Shown here piece by piece: positions 36,592 to 46,435 of a DNA stretch of 64,000 bases. The stretch lies in NCBI GenBank assembly GCA_900095875.1, contig LT608311.1, positions 2,543,196-2,607,195 on the forward strand, given 5' to 3'. The first letter of the stretch is position 1, and every line of letters starts with the position of its first letter. The position numbers were made by a program, and so were the translations under genes. Below the pieces are notes generated by a model. That model was given only the letters and a program-made list of their open reading frames with translations, was not told the DNA's origin and did not search any database. This stretch comes from Caecibacter massiliensis (GTDB taxonomy: Bacteria > Bacillota > Negativicutes > Veillonellales > Megasphaeraceae).

Positions 36592-38793
36592 CTACACTTT
36601 TTCTATGGGTGCAAATTTTGCCATGACCTGGCGCACACCCTTAGTGGGAAATTCCAATTTCAACTGCAGATTTTCACCACTGCCTATGACTTCCAGGACC
36701 TTGCCGGTTCCCCATATTTTATGACGTACCGTATCCCCTTTCTGCCAAGTATGATCGACAGCGTGCTTTTTGGGCAGACTCGTCGTGACCGGCTTGGTCA
36801 GGATAGACACGCGCTGCCGTGCTGGCACGTCCCCGGCGTGATTCTGGGGCATGGCCGTGCGGCGGTGGTACTCTTCAACCAGCGATTCCGGGATTTCGTC
36901 GAGGAAGCGGCTGGGAAGATAGGCGGAAATACGGCCGTACATGGTGCGCGTCGAAGCATTGGTCACATACAGCTGGCGTTCTGCCCGGGTAATGCCGACA
37001 TAGGCCAGGCGCCGTTCTTCTTCTATTTGGGATTCGTCCATGAGAGTCCGGCTGTGAGGGAACAATCCTTCATCCATGCCGACCAGAAAAACGACGGGGA
37101 ATTCCAGGCCTTTCGCGGCGTGAAGCGTCATGAGCGTAACCTTGGAATCGCTGCTTTCAAATTCATCGACATCGCTGACCAGAGCGACATTTTCCAGGAA
37201 ATCCTGCAGGCTCCCTTCCGGATTGGAATCGACATAATCTTTGGCAACGGAAAGAAATTCGCCGACATTATCCTTCCGGCTTTCCCCCTGCGGATCATGG
37301 GCAGCTTCTTTATCGAGCATATCGCCATATCCGGTCTGGCGGATGACTTCTTCCATCAGGGTCTGGACATCCCATTCATCGACATGGCCCAGTAAATCGA
37401 AAATCATGATGGAAAACTGTTCCAGTGAGGCCTTGGCCCGTTTGGTGACGGGGATTTCTTCCGTAGACGAAAGGGCTTCAAATAAGGAAATGCCCTTCTT
37501 TTCGGCATATTCTGCCAGATGTTCCAGCGTAGTAGCGCCGAGGTTGCGCTTCGGTACATTGATGATGCGCATCAGGCTCAGGCTGTCTTCCGGATTATAC
37601 AAAAGGCGCAGATAGGCGATAATATCCTTGATTTCCTTGCGGTCATAGAATTTCGTACCGCCTACCATGGTATAGGGAATCGAATAGCGCATCAGTTTTT
37701 CTTCCAGCACACGGGACTGGGAATTGGTGCGGAACAGAATGGCCATATCACCGTACGGCTCATTTTCAATGGTATGACGGTTATAGATGACACCCGCTAC
37801 ATAATCGGCTTCATCGTGTTCCGTCTGGGCGTGATAATGTATGATTTTATGGCCTTCCGGATTTTCCGTCCACAGATTCTTCTGCGGCCGGTCCATATTG
37901 TTGTCGATGACGGCATTGGCTGCTTTGAGGATTGTTTTGGTAGAACGGTAATTCTGCTCCAGCTTGATGGACGCAGCCTGAGGGTAGTCGCGGTTGAAAT
38001 CCATGATATTGCGGATATCGGCACCACGCCAGGCGTAGATGCTCTGATCGGCATCGCCGACGACGCAGATGTTCTTCCATTTGGCCGCCAGGATGTGGGT
38101 CAGCATGTACTGGGCATGGTTCGTATCCTGATATTCATCGACGAGAATATACTGGAAGCGGTCCTGATATTTTTCCCGGACCTCTTCGTTTTCCTGCAGC
38201 AGGCGCACAGCCAGGAGCAGCAAATCGTCGAAGTCGAGGGCATTATTGGCTTTCAGTTTCTTTTCATACAGGTCGTAGACATCGGCTACTTTTTGTTCAT
38301 AGAAATCACCGGCCCGGCGGGCGAACGCCTGGGAATCCATGAGCGCATTCTTGGCTCCGGAGATAGTTCCCAGAACGGATCGCGGGGGAAATTGCTTATC
38401 GTCCAGATTCAGTTCTTTCAGGCAGTCCTTGACGAGTGTCTGCTGGTCCGTCGCATCGTAAATCGTGAAATTCCGGGTATACCCTTGAAATCCGTTGATT
38501 TCAAAACGCAGCAGTTTGGCACAAAAAGAATGGAACGTACTGAGCCAGATGCGTTCTGCTTCGGCACCGACAAGATTTTCTACACGTTCCCGCATTTCCC
38601 TGGCAGCTTTATTGGTAAAGGTGATGGCCAGGATGCGATATGGCGCAATGCCTAGCTCCAGTAAATGGGCAATCCGGCAGGTCAGTACCTTTGTTTTACC
38701 CGAGCCGGCACCGGCCGTGATGAGCAGCGGCCCTTCTGTATGCTGGACAGCTTCGAACTGGCGTTCGTTAAGAGTATCAAAAATAGGATTCAT
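36592..38793 (-). CDS. pcrA: ATP-dependent 3'-5' DNA helicase PcrA/UvrD
   Basis: 733-residue superfamily 1 helicase for repair and plasmid/fork processing. Motifs in order: LNERQFEAVQHTEGP (Q motif), TAGAGSGKTKVL (Walker A, residues about 27-38), FHSFC, VDEYQDTNHAQ (Walker B), GDADQSIYAWRGAD, LEQNYRST, VTLMTLHAAKGLEFPVVFLV and RRLAYVGITRAE. A C-terminal Tudor-like tail begins around WQKGDTVRHKIWG, as in Firmicute PcrA. It is co-transcribed with ligA. Confidence 0.95.
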   Translation of the reverse strand: MNPIFDTLNERQFEAVQHTEGPLLITAGAGSGKTKVLTCRIAHLLELGIAPYRILAITFTNKAAREMRERVENLVGAEAERIWLSTFHSFCAKLLRFEINGFQGYTRNFTIYDATDQQTLVKDCLKELNLDDKQFPPRSVLGTISGAKNALMDSQAFARRAGDFYEQKVADVYDLYEKKLKANNALDFDDLLLLAVRLLQENEEVREKYQDRFQYILVDEYQDTNHAQYMLTHILAAKWKNICVVGDADQSIYAWRGADIRNIMDFNRDYPQAASIKLEQNYRSTKTILKAANAVIDNNMDRPQKNLWTENPEGHKIIHYHAQTEHDEADYVAGVIYNRHTIENEPYGDMAILFRTNSQSRVLEEKLMRYSIPYTMVGGTKFYDRKEIKDIIAYLRLLYNPEDSLSLMRIINVPKRNLGATTLEHLAEYAEKKGISLFEALSSTEEIPVTKRAKASLEQFSIMIFDLLGHVDEWDVQTLMEEVIRQTGYGDMLDKEAAHDPQGESRKDNVGEFLSVAKDYVDSNPEGSLQDFLENVALVSDVDEFESSDSKVTLMTLHAAKGLEFPVVFLVGMDEGLFPHSRTLMDESQIEEERRLAYVGITRAERQLYVTNASTRTMYGRISAYLPSRFLDEIPESLVEEYHRRTAMPQNHAGDVPARQRVSILTKPVTTSLPKKHAVDHTWQKGDTVRHKIWGTGKVLEVIGSGENLQLKLEFPTKGVRQVMAKFAPIEKV

Positions 38794-38824
38794 TCAAACT
38801 CCTTTATGAGACGGCATACGTATA

Positions 38825-38853
38825 AAATGGGACTGCCGCACGACGACAGTCCC
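38825..38853 (-). terminator. Terminator after ppaC
   Basis: GGGACTG pairs with CAGTCCC, followed on the minus strand by ATTTTATA. Confidence 0.65.
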
Positions 38854-38879
38854 TTGTTGGATTACAGGTATAGCAAAAC

Positions 38880-40151
38880 TTATTTCAGAGCCGTCAGGAT
38901 TGGCGGAACGATCTGTTTCTTACGGCTCATGACGCCCGGGAGATAGACTTCCTTATCGACGACGTCTTTGGCAAAGGCCTTGGTGACTACGTCATCCATG
39001 TTGCCGGCAAAGATCAGGTTGGTCGATTCGTCGATGATGCTGGTAATCATGAGGAATGCGGCATCGTAACTGTGGGCAGCGCGCATTTTTTCCAGCGCAT
39101 TGAGCAATACGTCTTTCTGCTGCAGAAGATCCGATGTGTCCATGACCTGAACCTGAGAAATCGTAAAGGTCTTGCCGCTGTCAGAAAATTCTTTCATGTC
39201 GTTGGCAGCAATTTCTTCCGGTGTAAGATCCGATACATTGGCGCCGGCTTTCAGCATTTCCATGCCATATTTTTCGACATCGACGCCGGCAATAGCAGCC
39301 AGTTCAGCGGCGGTCTTCTTATCTTCTTCCGTGCAGGTAGGGCTGCGGAACAGGACCGTGTCGGAGATTACGGCCGAAAGGAGAAGGCCGGCTATATCCT
39401 TAGGAATAGCGATGCCTGCCTGTTTGTACAGACCGGTTACGATCGTCGCCGTGCAGCCTACCGGACGGAAGAGAATGAAAATCGGGCCTTCTGTCGAAAG
39501 GGTGCCGCCGATGCGGTGGTGGTCTACGACACCGACGATGTCGGCATCTTCAGAACCGTCGATGATCTGTTTCTTTTCGTTGTGGTCTACGAGGATGACC
39601 TGCTGTTTTTCTGCAGCAGCTACGCATTCGGCACATACCATGCCGACGTATTTGCCATCATCGACGACGACATATTTGCCGTCTTGCGGGATATCACAAC
39701 CTTTATCCGTCGTCTGGAAGAAGCGGTCCGGATCATGTACCAGGTCTTTGACCATGCTCAGTTCTTCCCCGGTAACGGTCTTGATGAATTCTTCTGCCAG
39801 GGCGGCCCGGTCGATGACACCTACGAATGTGCCATTGTCGGCAACGGGAGCGATGGGAGACGGATGAGCTGCAAACCATTTGGCTGCGTCTTTGAGGCTG
39901 GCGCTGATTTTCAGTGCTTCAACTTCTGTATGGACAGCATCGCCCACTTTGATATAAAAATCTTTGACGATTGGCTGTGGTTCGACGTGGAAATAATCGA
40001 GCGCAAAGGCCGTTTCCTTATTCATTTCACCAGCCCGGATAGCGACGGCGTCGACTCCCTGGAGCTGTTTTAATTTCGCGAATGCAAGGGAGGAACAGAT
40101 AGAATCTGTATCGGGGCTTTTATGCCCTGTAACAAAAATTGGTTTTGCCAC
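38880..40151 (-). CDS. ppaC: Manganese-dependent inorganic pyrophosphatase with CBS domain
   Basis: Family II pyrophosphatase of the DHH superfamily, 423 residues, hydrolysing PPi to drive biosynthesis. The N-terminus FVTGHKSPDTDSICSSLAFA gives the first metal ligands. The DHH motif is in GVVDHHRIGGTLSTE near residue 205, and the DHHA2 domain ends SRKKQIVPPILTAL. Between about residues 75 and 185 an insert contains CBS-type sequence (FVGVIDRAALAEEFI, KYVGMVCAEC), so activity is probably tuned by adenine nucleotides. The gene stands alone. Confidence 0.93.
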   Translation of the reverse strand: MAKPIFVTGHKSPDTDSICSSLAFAKLKQLQGVDAVAIRAGEMNKETAFALDYFHVEPQPIVKDFYIKVGDAVHTEVEALKISASLKDAAKWFAAHPSPIAPVADNGTFVGVIDRAALAEEFIKTVTGEELSMVKDLVHDPDRFFQTTDKGCDIPQDGKYVVVDDGKYVGMVCAECVAAAEKQQVILVDHNEKKQIIDGSEDADIVGVVDHHRIGGTLSTEGPIFILFRPVGCTATIVTGLYKQAGIAIPKDIAGLLLSAVISDTVLFRSPTCTEEDKKTAAELAAIAGVDVEKYGMEMLKAGANVSDLTPEEIAANDMKEFSDSGKTFTISQVQVMDTSDLLQQKDVLLNALEKMRAAHSYDAAFLMITSIIDESTNLIFAGNMDDVVTKAFAKDVVDKEVYLPGVMSRKKQIVPPILTALK

Positions 40152-40251
40152 AATAAATCACCTCATTAAATACTTGTAATTTAATTAATCCTGTTGTTTA
40201 TTATACCATACGTCACGGCCACCTGCCATAGGAGGGCACCAATATGGATAA

Positions 40252-40281
40252 AAAAAAGACTGCCATCAGACAGTCTTTTTT
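40252..40281. terminator. Terminator between rplS and ppaC
   Basis: AAAAAAGACTG pairs with CAGTCTTTTTT over an eight-base loop; works in both directions and serves rplS. Confidence 0.88.
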
Positions 40282-40301
40282 CCAGTGTTCTTGCCTGCAA
40301 A

Positions 40302-40643
40302 TTAGCGGCGTTCGCGGATACGGGCAGCTTTGCCTGTAAGACCGCGCAGATAGTTCAGCTTTGCACGACGAACGATACCATGACGTACAACTTCGATTTT
40401 GGCCAGACGCGGGGAATGTACCAGGAAAGTACGTTCAACGCCGACACCGTAGGAAACACGACGAACCGTGAATGTTTCACGGACACCGCCGTTCTGACGG
40501 CCGATAACGACGCCTTCAAATACCTGGATACGTTCGCGGTTGCCTTCGACAACCTTTACGTGTACCTTGACGGTATCGCCAGGGCGGAAATCGGGGATGT
40601 CCTTACGAAGCTGTTCTTGTTCAAGTACGCTGATGATGTTCAT
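40302..40643 (-). CDS. rplS: 50S ribosomal protein L19
   Basis: 113-residue ribosomal protein at the subunit interface. Typical sequence: [56 protein letters not shown] and [23 protein letters not shown] 40643 has AGGAGG at the right distance; upstream in-frame ATGs belong to the leader. It has its own promoter and terminator. The trmD-rimM neighbours usual in other bacteria are absent. Confidence 0.97.
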   Translation of the reverse strand: MNIISVLEQEQLRKDIPDFRPGDTVKVHVKVVEGNRERIQVFEGVVIGRQNGGVRETFTVRRVSYGVGVERTFLVHSPRLAKIEVVRHGIVRRAKLNYLRGLTGKAARIRERR

Positions 40644-40731
40644 GTTTATTTTCCTCCTATAAGACATTCGTGCCCGCGTCATCACCCAGCTGTGACAATC
40701 GCCTTACGGGCAGAGGACTGCCTAAATTAAC
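40644..40731 (-). promoter_or_regulatory. rplS 5' leader with possible fold
   Basis: About 88 bases lie between the expected transcript start and the L19 start codon. GCCCG (40672-40676) can pair with CGGGC (40707-40711), enclosing a smaller TCACCCAGCTGTGA hairpin. L19 leaders that bind the protein are known in low-GC Gram-positives; whether this is one is not decidable by eye. Confidence 0.35.
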
Positions 40732-40737
40732 AGCGAT

Positions 40738-40766
40738 ATTATACCATAGGAGAAACAGTATTGCAA
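40738..40766 (-). promoter_or_regulatory. Promoter of rplS
   Basis: Minus-strand TTGCAA (40766-40761) and TATAAT (40743-40738), 17 bases apart. Confidence 0.72.
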
Positions 40767-40773
40767 GCTTTTT

Positions 40774-41340
40774 TTAGATAACGGCTCCGCTTGGCATAAA
40801 GCTCTGGCTCATGTGGAAAATATACTTCTGGTATTTCTTTTCCAGCTTAGTCGGATAGACGACGGAAAAGCAGACATAGGTATTCGTATCATTCAGGAGA
40901 TACAGTTCTTTATAGAAATTCCTGCCGTCTTTCGTCCAGGCGATGGCATAGTGATTGACCGTCTTATTGTCTGTCGTCAGTTTTGGAGATCCATTCATGC
41001 CGATATCCATGTTGTACAATTCATCCAGGGAAAAATTCATCTGATTCTTAACGGCATAGGTCGTGACGACGACTTTATTTTTGAGGTCCTGGAAATAGCA
41101 GCCATCTCCCCCTTCATTTTCGTCGGCTTTATTGACTTCTGTCGGAATATCCAGCGCATAATGATAGTTGCTGTTGATGTAGCGGTAATAATTCATATCG
41201 TTAGCCTGATAGACCATGATTTTGGCATAGCTGTCTTTATCGGAGCTGTCCAGCAGTCCATACGGTGTATTAGCTGCCAGGGCTGTGGAGGAAACGAGAG
41301 CCAGACCAGCCAGAAGCAGCGCGATTTTCTTTCCTTTCAT
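40774..41340 (-). CDS. Hypothetical secreted protein
   Basis: 188-residue protein with a Sec signal peptide (KGKKIALLLAGLALVSSTAL, cleavage after ALA near residue 22). The mature part has a short pattern YHYALDIPTEVNKADENEGG and ends KYQKYIFHMSQSFMPSG. This resembles small exported proteins that carry a 'PsbP/DUF-like' beta fold, but I cannot name a family. The ATG at 41340 is chosen for AAGGGA nine bases upstream; ATGs 3 and 9 codons earlier are possible. Probably periplasmic or lipid-free exported. Confidence 0.75.
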   Translation of the reverse strand: MKGKKIALLLAGLALVSSTALAANTPYGLLDSSDKDSYAKIMVYQANDMNYYRYINSNYHYALDIPTEVNKADENEGGDGCYFQDLKNKVVVTTYAVKNQMNFSLDELYNMDIGMNGSPKLTTDNKTVNHYAIAWTKDGRNFYKELYLLNDTNTYVCFSVVYPTKLEKKYQKYIFHMSQSFMPSGAVI

Positions 41341-41369
41341 CCATATCATTCCCTTCGTATACATCATTT

Positions 41370-41404
41370 AAAAATAGATGTGGAGCGGATCCACATCTAT
41401 TTTT
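41370..41404 (-). terminator. Terminator of the glyQS operon
   Basis: A perfect 15-base stem (AAAAATAGATGTGGA with its complement) and a 5-base loop, followed by T on the minus strand. Confidence 0.85.
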
Positions 41405-41487
41405 GCTTCTATTATATCATGAATTTGTCATATCGTCAGCCGAATACTACAGACTGTAAGAAGATTGTGACACACCCATCTGCTGTA

Positions 41488-43536
41488 TCAGCTCAATTTC
41501 TTGATATCGCCGATAGGCTGGATCAGGCTGAAGGTCAGCGTCAGGAGATTGAGACGGTTCTGTTTGACCGCTTCGTCTTTATGCATGACCAGGACGTTGT
41601 CGAGGAAGGCATTGATGGCCCCGATGCCTTCCGTCAGGACTTCGGCAGCGCCGGCATAGTCGTATACGGCGTATTTTTGCGGCAGATTGGCCTGCATGGC
41701 TACGACGACTCCATAAAGGGCCCGTTCTTCTTCTGTTTCAAAGAGGTCCGGATTAACCTGAGTATCGTCAGCGTCTTTGACCATGTTCCCTACACGGGTA
41801 TAAGCCTGGAGCAGTTCGGTCTGGCTCATGAGGTCGGCCCGGATGAGCGCATCGGCTCTCTTGGCCGCTTCCGATGCATTGAGCGTATCCGATGCCAGTA
41901 CGCAGTCGATGATATGATAATCCATCCCTTTATCCTGGAAGATATTTTTCAGACGCAGGGTGAAGTATTCATTGAGCTGGCTCATGACTTCGGCCTGCTT
42001 ATCTTCTTCCACGTGAAGGAGATTGAGAATGAAAGCAAAGACTTCGTCACAGTTGAGGTTCCAACCGGCATCCATGAGGATATTCAGGATACCGATAGTC
42101 TGGCGGCGCAGGGCAAAGGGATCCTGCGACCCTGTCGGAATGAGGCCCAAACTGAACGAGCCGGTAATGGTATCGAATTTATCGGCAATGCCGAGGACTT
42201 TACCCATCGTAGTCTGAGGCAGTTCGTCGCCGGCAAAACGCGGCAGATACTGTTCGTTGATGGCATCGGCAATTTCCTGCTTTTCGCCGTCAATCATGGC
42301 ATATTCTCGTCCCATGACGCCCTGAAGTTCCGTAAATTCAGCTACCATCTGGGTCAGGAGGTCAGTCTTGGCCAAGTCGGACAGGCGGGTAAGGTCGCCA
42401 TCATCGAGGCCCAGATCCAGTTTGTGATTGAGAAATGTCGTAATCTGTTCCAGACGCTGTGCCTTGTCTTTGAGTGTACCCAGGCCGTCCTGGAATACGA
42501 TGCGCTGCAGGTCATCGACGCGGTCGATAAGTTTCTTTTTCTTATCTTCTTCAAAGAAGAACTTGGCATCATCCAGGCGGGCGCGCAGTACCCGTTCATT
42601 GCCGTGCTGGACCGTTTCCAGATGATAGTCATCGCCATTGCGGACGGTGAGGAACAGGTTCATGAGCTTGCCGTCTTTATCGCGCATGGGGAAATACCGC
42701 TGATGGTCTTTCATCGGCGTAATGATGGCCGCTTCCGGGAGCTGGAGGAATTCCGTATCGAATTCGCCGCACAGGGCCGTAGGATATTCGACGAGGAATA
42801 CGACTTCTTCCAGGAGGTCTTCATCCATGATGATCGTACCGCCCTTTTCGTCCGCCAGTTTCTGCATGCCCTGGAGAATCATCTGTTTGCGTTCTTCCGG
42901 ATCGACGATGAGGAAATGTTCTCTCGTTACGGCTTCATAGTCTTTCATAGACGGGATTTCAAAATCGCCCGTACCGAGGAAACGGTGGCCGCGGCTGATG
43001 CGCCCGGATTTTACTTTGGCAATTTCAAAGGGAACGACATCCGTGCCAAAGAGCGCTACGAACCAGCGCAGAGGCCGTACGAAATGAACCGTCTGGTCAC
43101 CCCAGATCATGCTCTTGGGGAAACTCAGGGACAGGATGATATCTTTCAGGATATCCGGCAGCAGACTGGCTGTATCCTTGCCGATTGTCGTAACGTTGGC
43201 ATAGACATACCCGTCTTCTACGACCAGGTCTTCTACGGCTATCTTCTGGCCCCGGGCAAACCCCATAGCAGCTTTCGTCGGTTTGCCTTCACTGTCATAG
43301 GCAATCTTGACGGACGGCCCTTTGTTCTTGGCCGATACATCGGACTGCTTTTCTGCCACACCAGCGATCAGAAGAGCTACACGGCGCGGCGTGCCCAGCG
43401 AGCGGATGGATTCATAGGATATGTTAGCTTCATCCAGTTTTTTATGGGCCAGATCCTTAATCTGACTGAGGATACTCGGCATATAATGAGCCGGGATTTC
43501 TTCCGTACCAATTTCAAGCAGTAAATCTTTGCTCAT
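41488..43536 (-). CDS. glyS: Glycyl-tRNA synthetase beta subunit
   Basis: 682-residue beta chain that binds tRNA-Gly for the alpha2beta2 enzyme. It begins LLLEIGTEEIPAHYMPSIL, the family's opening, and has VGDQ-type IWGDQTVHFVRPLRWFVALFG and the HD-like region GVMGREYAMIDGEKQEIADA. The anticodon-binding C-terminal part ends FDNVLVMHKDEAVKQNRLNLL in pieces (AFLDNVLVM). It is directly downstream of glyQ with no gap, and both are controlled by the T-box. Confidence 0.96.
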   Translation of the reverse strand: MSKDLLLEIGTEEIPAHYMPSILSQIKDLAHKKLDEANISYESIRSLGTPRRVALLIAGVAEKQSDVSAKNKGPSVKIAYDSEGKPTKAAMGFARGQKIAVEDLVVEDGYVYANVTTIGKDTASLLPDILKDIILSLSFPKSMIWGDQTVHFVRPLRWFVALFGTDVVPFEIAKVKSGRISRGHRFLGTGDFEIPSMKDYEAVTREHFLIVDPEERKQMILQGMQKLADEKGGTIIMDEDLLEEVVFLVEYPTALCGEFDTEFLQLPEAAIITPMKDHQRYFPMRDKDGKLMNLFLTVRNGDDYHLETVQHGNERVLRARLDDAKFFFEEDKKKKLIDRVDDLQRIVFQDGLGTLKDKAQRLEQITTFLNHKLDLGLDDGDLTRLSDLAKTDLLTQMVAEFTELQGVMGREYAMIDGEKQEIADAINEQYLPRFAGDELPQTTMGKVLGIADKFDTITGSFSLGLIPTGSQDPFALRRQTIGILNILMDAGWNLNCDEVFAFILNLLHVEEDKQAEVMSQLNEYFTLRLKNIFQDKGMDYHIIDCVLASDTLNASEAAKRADALIRADLMSQTELLQAYTRVGNMVKDADDTQVNPDLFETEEERALYGVVVAMQANLPQKYAVYDYAGAAEVLTEGIGAINAFLDNVLVMHKDEAVKQNRLNLLTLTFSLIQPIGDIKKLS

Positions 43537-44412
43537 TTATTTTTCCTCCTTCAACATAGGGAACCCCAGTTTTTTACGCTGTTCGAGATAGGCTTTGGCG
43601 CAGGCCCGGGACAAGTTGCGGACACGGCCGATAAAAGCAGCCCGTTCACTGACGCTGATAGCGCCCCGCGCATCGAGCAGGTTGAACGTATGAGAGCATT
43701 TCAGCGCATAGTCATAGGCAGGCAGGACAAAGCCGGCTTCGATGGTCCGCATGGCTTCGGCTTCATAGAGGTCAAAGAGATGGAACAGCAGCTTGGCATC
43801 GCTGACTTCAAAGGCATAGGACGACTGTTCGAATTCGTTCTGATGGAAAATATCCCCATAAGTCACCCCGTCCGTCCATTCCAGGTCGTATACGTTGTCT
43901 ACACCCTGAATGTACATGGCCAGTCGTTCCATGCCATATGTGATTTCCGATGATACAGGATGAACGTCTATGCCGCCCACCTGCTGGAAATAAGTAAACT
44001 GTGTGACTTCCATGCCGTCGAGCCAGACTTCCCAGCCGAGACCCCAGGCACCCAGTGTCGGCGATTCCCAGTTGTCTTCGACAAAGCGGATATCGTGTTC
44101 TCTCGGGTTGATGCCCAGTACTTCCAGACTCTGCAGATACAGTTCCTGGATATTGTCCGGGCTCGGTTTGCAGATGACCTGGAACTGATGATGCTGATAC
44201 AGCCGGTTCGGATTATCGCCATAACGGCCATCGGCCGGACGGCGGGACGGTTCGACGTATGCGACGTGCCACGGTTCCGGTCCCAGCGTACGCAGGAACG
44301 TCGCCGGATTCATTGTACCTGCCCCTTTTTCTACATCATACGGTTCCTGGATGATGCAGCCTTGGGAGGACCAAAATTTCTTCAAAGCGAAGCTCATTTC
44401 CTGAAAGTTCAT
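43537..44412 (-). CDS. glyQ: Glycyl-tRNA synthetase alpha subunit
   Basis: 291-residue catalytic alpha chain. Typical motifs: [59 protein letters not shown], and [20 protein letters not shown] near residue 140. ATG 44412 has AGGAGG upstream and starts like its relatives; a start 27 codons earlier would lie inside the T-box terminator. It is the first gene of the T-box-controlled operon. Confidence 0.96.
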   Translation of the reverse strand: MNFQEMSFALKKFWSSQGCIIQEPYDVEKGAGTMNPATFLRTLGPEPWHVAYVEPSRRPADGRYGDNPNRLYQHHQFQVICKPSPDNIQELYLQSLEVLGINPREHDIRFVEDNWESPTLGAWGLGWEVWLDGMEVTQFTYFQQVGGIDVHPVSSEITYGMERLAMYIQGVDNVYDLEWTDGVTYGDIFHQNEFEQSSYAFEVSDAKLLFHLFDLYEAEAMRTIEAGFVLPAYDYALKCSHTFNLLDARGAISVSERAAFIGRVRNLSRACAKAYLEQRKKLGFPMLKEEK

Positions 44413-44655
44413 GTTGCTTTTCCCTCCTGTACAAAAAAAGTCCCTGTAACATCTCTTGATGTTACAGGGACGAGTTAACACCCGCGGTTCCACCCTGATT
44501 GGTCGATTGACCCGCTCACTTTATGCAGCCATACACACCGCAACGGCTTCCGGCTGCCGCCTTCAGAATGCCTTCTGCACTCCTTCTGGCAGGCTCACAC
44601 CTTCCCTGCCTCGCTGTGGCGGACTGCATACTACTTTCTTTCATCGGCTTTCATG
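44413..44655 (-). promoter_or_regulatory. T-box riboswitch (glycine) with terminator
   Basis: Minus-strand leader of about 240 bases. The invariant T-box element AGGGTGGAACCGCG is at 44496-44483. A stable terminator follows (GTCCCTGTAACATC with its complement, 44440-44471) with a run of seven T before the glyQ ribosome binding site. Uncharged tRNA-Gly should pair with the leader and favour the antiterminator. The specifier codon was not pinned down; a glycine codon is expected from the gene it controls. Confidence 0.92.
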
Positions 44656-44661
44656 CCACTA

Positions 44662-44690
44662 ATCATAGCAAATCTTGTGGGAGTTGTCAA
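44662..44690 (-). promoter_or_regulatory. Promoter of the T-box-glyQS operon
   Basis: Minus-strand TTGACA (44690-44685) and TATGAT (44667-44662), separated by 17 bases. Confidence 0.8.
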
Positions 44691-44708
44691 TCATGAGGAT
44701 AGAGACCG

Positions 44709-46181
44709 TTAAATCATCTTCGTCTTGCCCGACGAAGTAATCAGGCTGACGATGACGAAGACAAGCGTGTTGATGCACAGGGCAAAGAATCCGGCATTGA
44801 TATGGACCGAACCGAGGGCAACGGGATCCATTTTGCTCAGGATGAGGAAGAATACCAGGAATTCTCCGACAATGAGGCCACAGACGGCGCCGAGCTTGCT
44901 GGCTTTTTTCCAGAACAGGCCGAGTACGATAATCGGGAAGAACTGAGTAACGCCGGCATAGCCCGTGAGCAGCAGATTGACCAGCAGGTTGGCATGGAAA
45001 ATGGAAAGGTAAAGAGCAACAGCCGTCAGGATGAGGATGAGATACCGGGCTACGTTCTTCATGTGTTCCGGTGTAACGTGTTCATCGTTATGACGGAAGC
45101 CGCGTACATAAATGTTGCGGGAAATGAGCAGCGACGTAGAAAGGAGCAGATCCGCTGCGGGAATCATGCAGGCCAGAGCGCCGGCACCGCCGAGGATTCC
45201 CAGTACCCATGTCGGGAACGTATCCTTTACGAGGAACAGGAATGCCATATCGGTACGAGGCAGCGGATTGCTGGCGTATACGATGACTGCCGTAAAGCCG
45301 ACGAGCATTGGGAAAATCAGTGCTAGCTGGGCAAAGGGCAGATAAATGGCATTATGACGCGGTACGTCCGGGTCTTTGGCACTGAACGTATTGGTCGAAA
45401 AATGGGGCCACATATAAAAACCCAGGGCAGTCAGTGCAATGGTAGACATCCCCCAGGTCACATCGAGGTTCTTCGTGCCGCCAGGGAAAGTCAGGAAATC
45501 GGGTTTAATCGATTCTACGGCTGTAAACATTTCAGAGAAACCGCCGCAGTAATGATACGGAAGATAAATACCAAAAATCAGCATAGCAGCGATCATGCTG
45601 ACGTCCTTAAATACTGCCGTAGAAGCAACACCTTTCAGGCCGCTCAGGAAGACGAATGCCGCAACCATGACGAAGGCGATGAGCATGGCCTGGACGCGGC
45701 CGATGGCTCCGAGAGAAGCGACTTCCACGATAAGACCCAGAGCAGTAAGCTGCAGCTGCAGATACGGCAGGAGGAAAGCGACGCCGACACAGGAAATGAA
45801 AATCCCAAGGGGACGGCTGCTGTAGAGATATTCTACCATGTCTGCCTGGGTAACTAATTTATGACGATGGCCGAGCGCACAGACACGGGGCAATACGTGG
45901 TAACCGACGAGATATGCCAGACCGCCATAAGCCAGGATATAGAAGGTAGGGCCCCCACGGGCATATGCCCAGCCACTGGCACCTAAGAAAGCAAAGGCGG
46001 TGTATACTTCCCCGCACATAATGAACCAGTTCAGCCAGCGCCCGAAATTACGGCCGCCGACAGCCCAGTTTTCAGCACTCATTTTTCTATCCTTCAGGCC
46101 CGGAATAGCACCGAGAATAGAGATACCGATAATAAAAGCAAATAAAATGATTAATGCACCGAAATTATCCATCCAGTTCAC
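44709..46181 (-). CDS. Sodium:solute symporter family transporter
   Basis: 490-residue SSS-family transporter with about 13 membrane helices, importing a solute with sodium. Features: AENWAVGGRNFGRWLNWFIM near residue 40, YTAFAFLGASGWAYARGGPT, PYLQLQLTALGLIVEVASLG, and TGYAGVTQFFPIIVLGLFWK near residue 400. The adjacent 79-residue DUF3311 protein is a companion of a subset of these carriers (YhjB/YhjC-like; monocarboxylate carriers among them). The substrate is not certain. It follows the small gene by 14 bases. Confidence 0.88.
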   Translation of the reverse strand: MNWMDNFGALIILFAFIIGISILGAIPGLKDRKMSAENWAVGGRNFGRWLNWFIMCGEVYTAFAFLGASGWAYARGGPTFYILAYGGLAYLVGYHVLPRVCALGHRHKLVTQADMVEYLYSSRPLGIFISCVGVAFLLPYLQLQLTALGLIVEVASLGAIGRVQAMLIAFVMVAAFVFLSGLKGVASTAVFKDVSMIAAMLIFGIYLPYHYCGGFSEMFTAVESIKPDFLTFPGGTKNLDVTWGMSTIALTALGFYMWPHFSTNTFSAKDPDVPRHNAIYLPFAQLALIFPMLVGFTAVIVYASNPLPRTDMAFLFLVKDTFPTWVLGILGGAGALACMIPAADLLLSTSLLISRNIYVRGFRHNDEHVTPEHMKNVARYLILILTAVALYLSIFHANLLVNLLLTGYAGVTQFFPIIVLGLFWKKASKLGAVCGLIVGEFLVFFLILSKMDPVALGSVHINAGFFALCINTLVFVIVSLITSSGKTKMI

Positions 46182-46195
46182 ATCCCCTCTTGCAC

Positions 46196-46435
46196 TTATT
46201 TGATGTCATCACGACTGACGTTCGGATCCATGTACAAATGATCCTTTGAGGCAATACCGCCAGGTTTGTGGTCCACATTCCACAAAAGCTGCAATGCGAT
46301 TACGGAAATGATGATTCCTGCCAGTTCCCAGAAGGCGACAAAGGGAAGCCCCAGCACGTAAGGATGAGCCACATTGACAAAGGGAAGACAGAAGATGGAC
46401 CAGATGAATGGTATGGCTGTAATCAACACTCGCAT
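46196..46435 (-). CDS. DUF3311 small membrane protein, symporter companion
   Basis: 79-residue protein with two membrane helices (about 5-27 and 32-57) separated by a short loop containing PYVLGLPFVAFWE. This is the DUF3311 pattern and it is found upstream of SSS-type symporters. It probably stabilises or forms a complex with the carrier encoded next. GGAGAG lies before the ATG. First gene of the two-gene operon. Confidence 0.83.
   Translation of the reverse strand: MRVLITAIPFIWSIFCLPFVNVAHPYVLGLPFVAFWELAGIIISVIALQLLWNVDHKPGGIASKDHLYMDPNVSRDDIK

Noticed and set aside
37519..38655. Long plus-strand open frames opposite pcrA, glyS, metH and other minus-strand genes (for example 40813-43524 and 57951-60032)
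   Set aside because: They lie wholly opposite well-supported genes with full family motifs, have no ribosome binding sites, and their sequences look like antisense translations of GC-rich codons.
44484..44640. Possible tRNA gene in the region before glyQ because of the GGTTCCACC-like segment
   Set aside because: The segment is the invariant T-box element read on the opposite strand, followed by its terminator; no cloverleaf is present.
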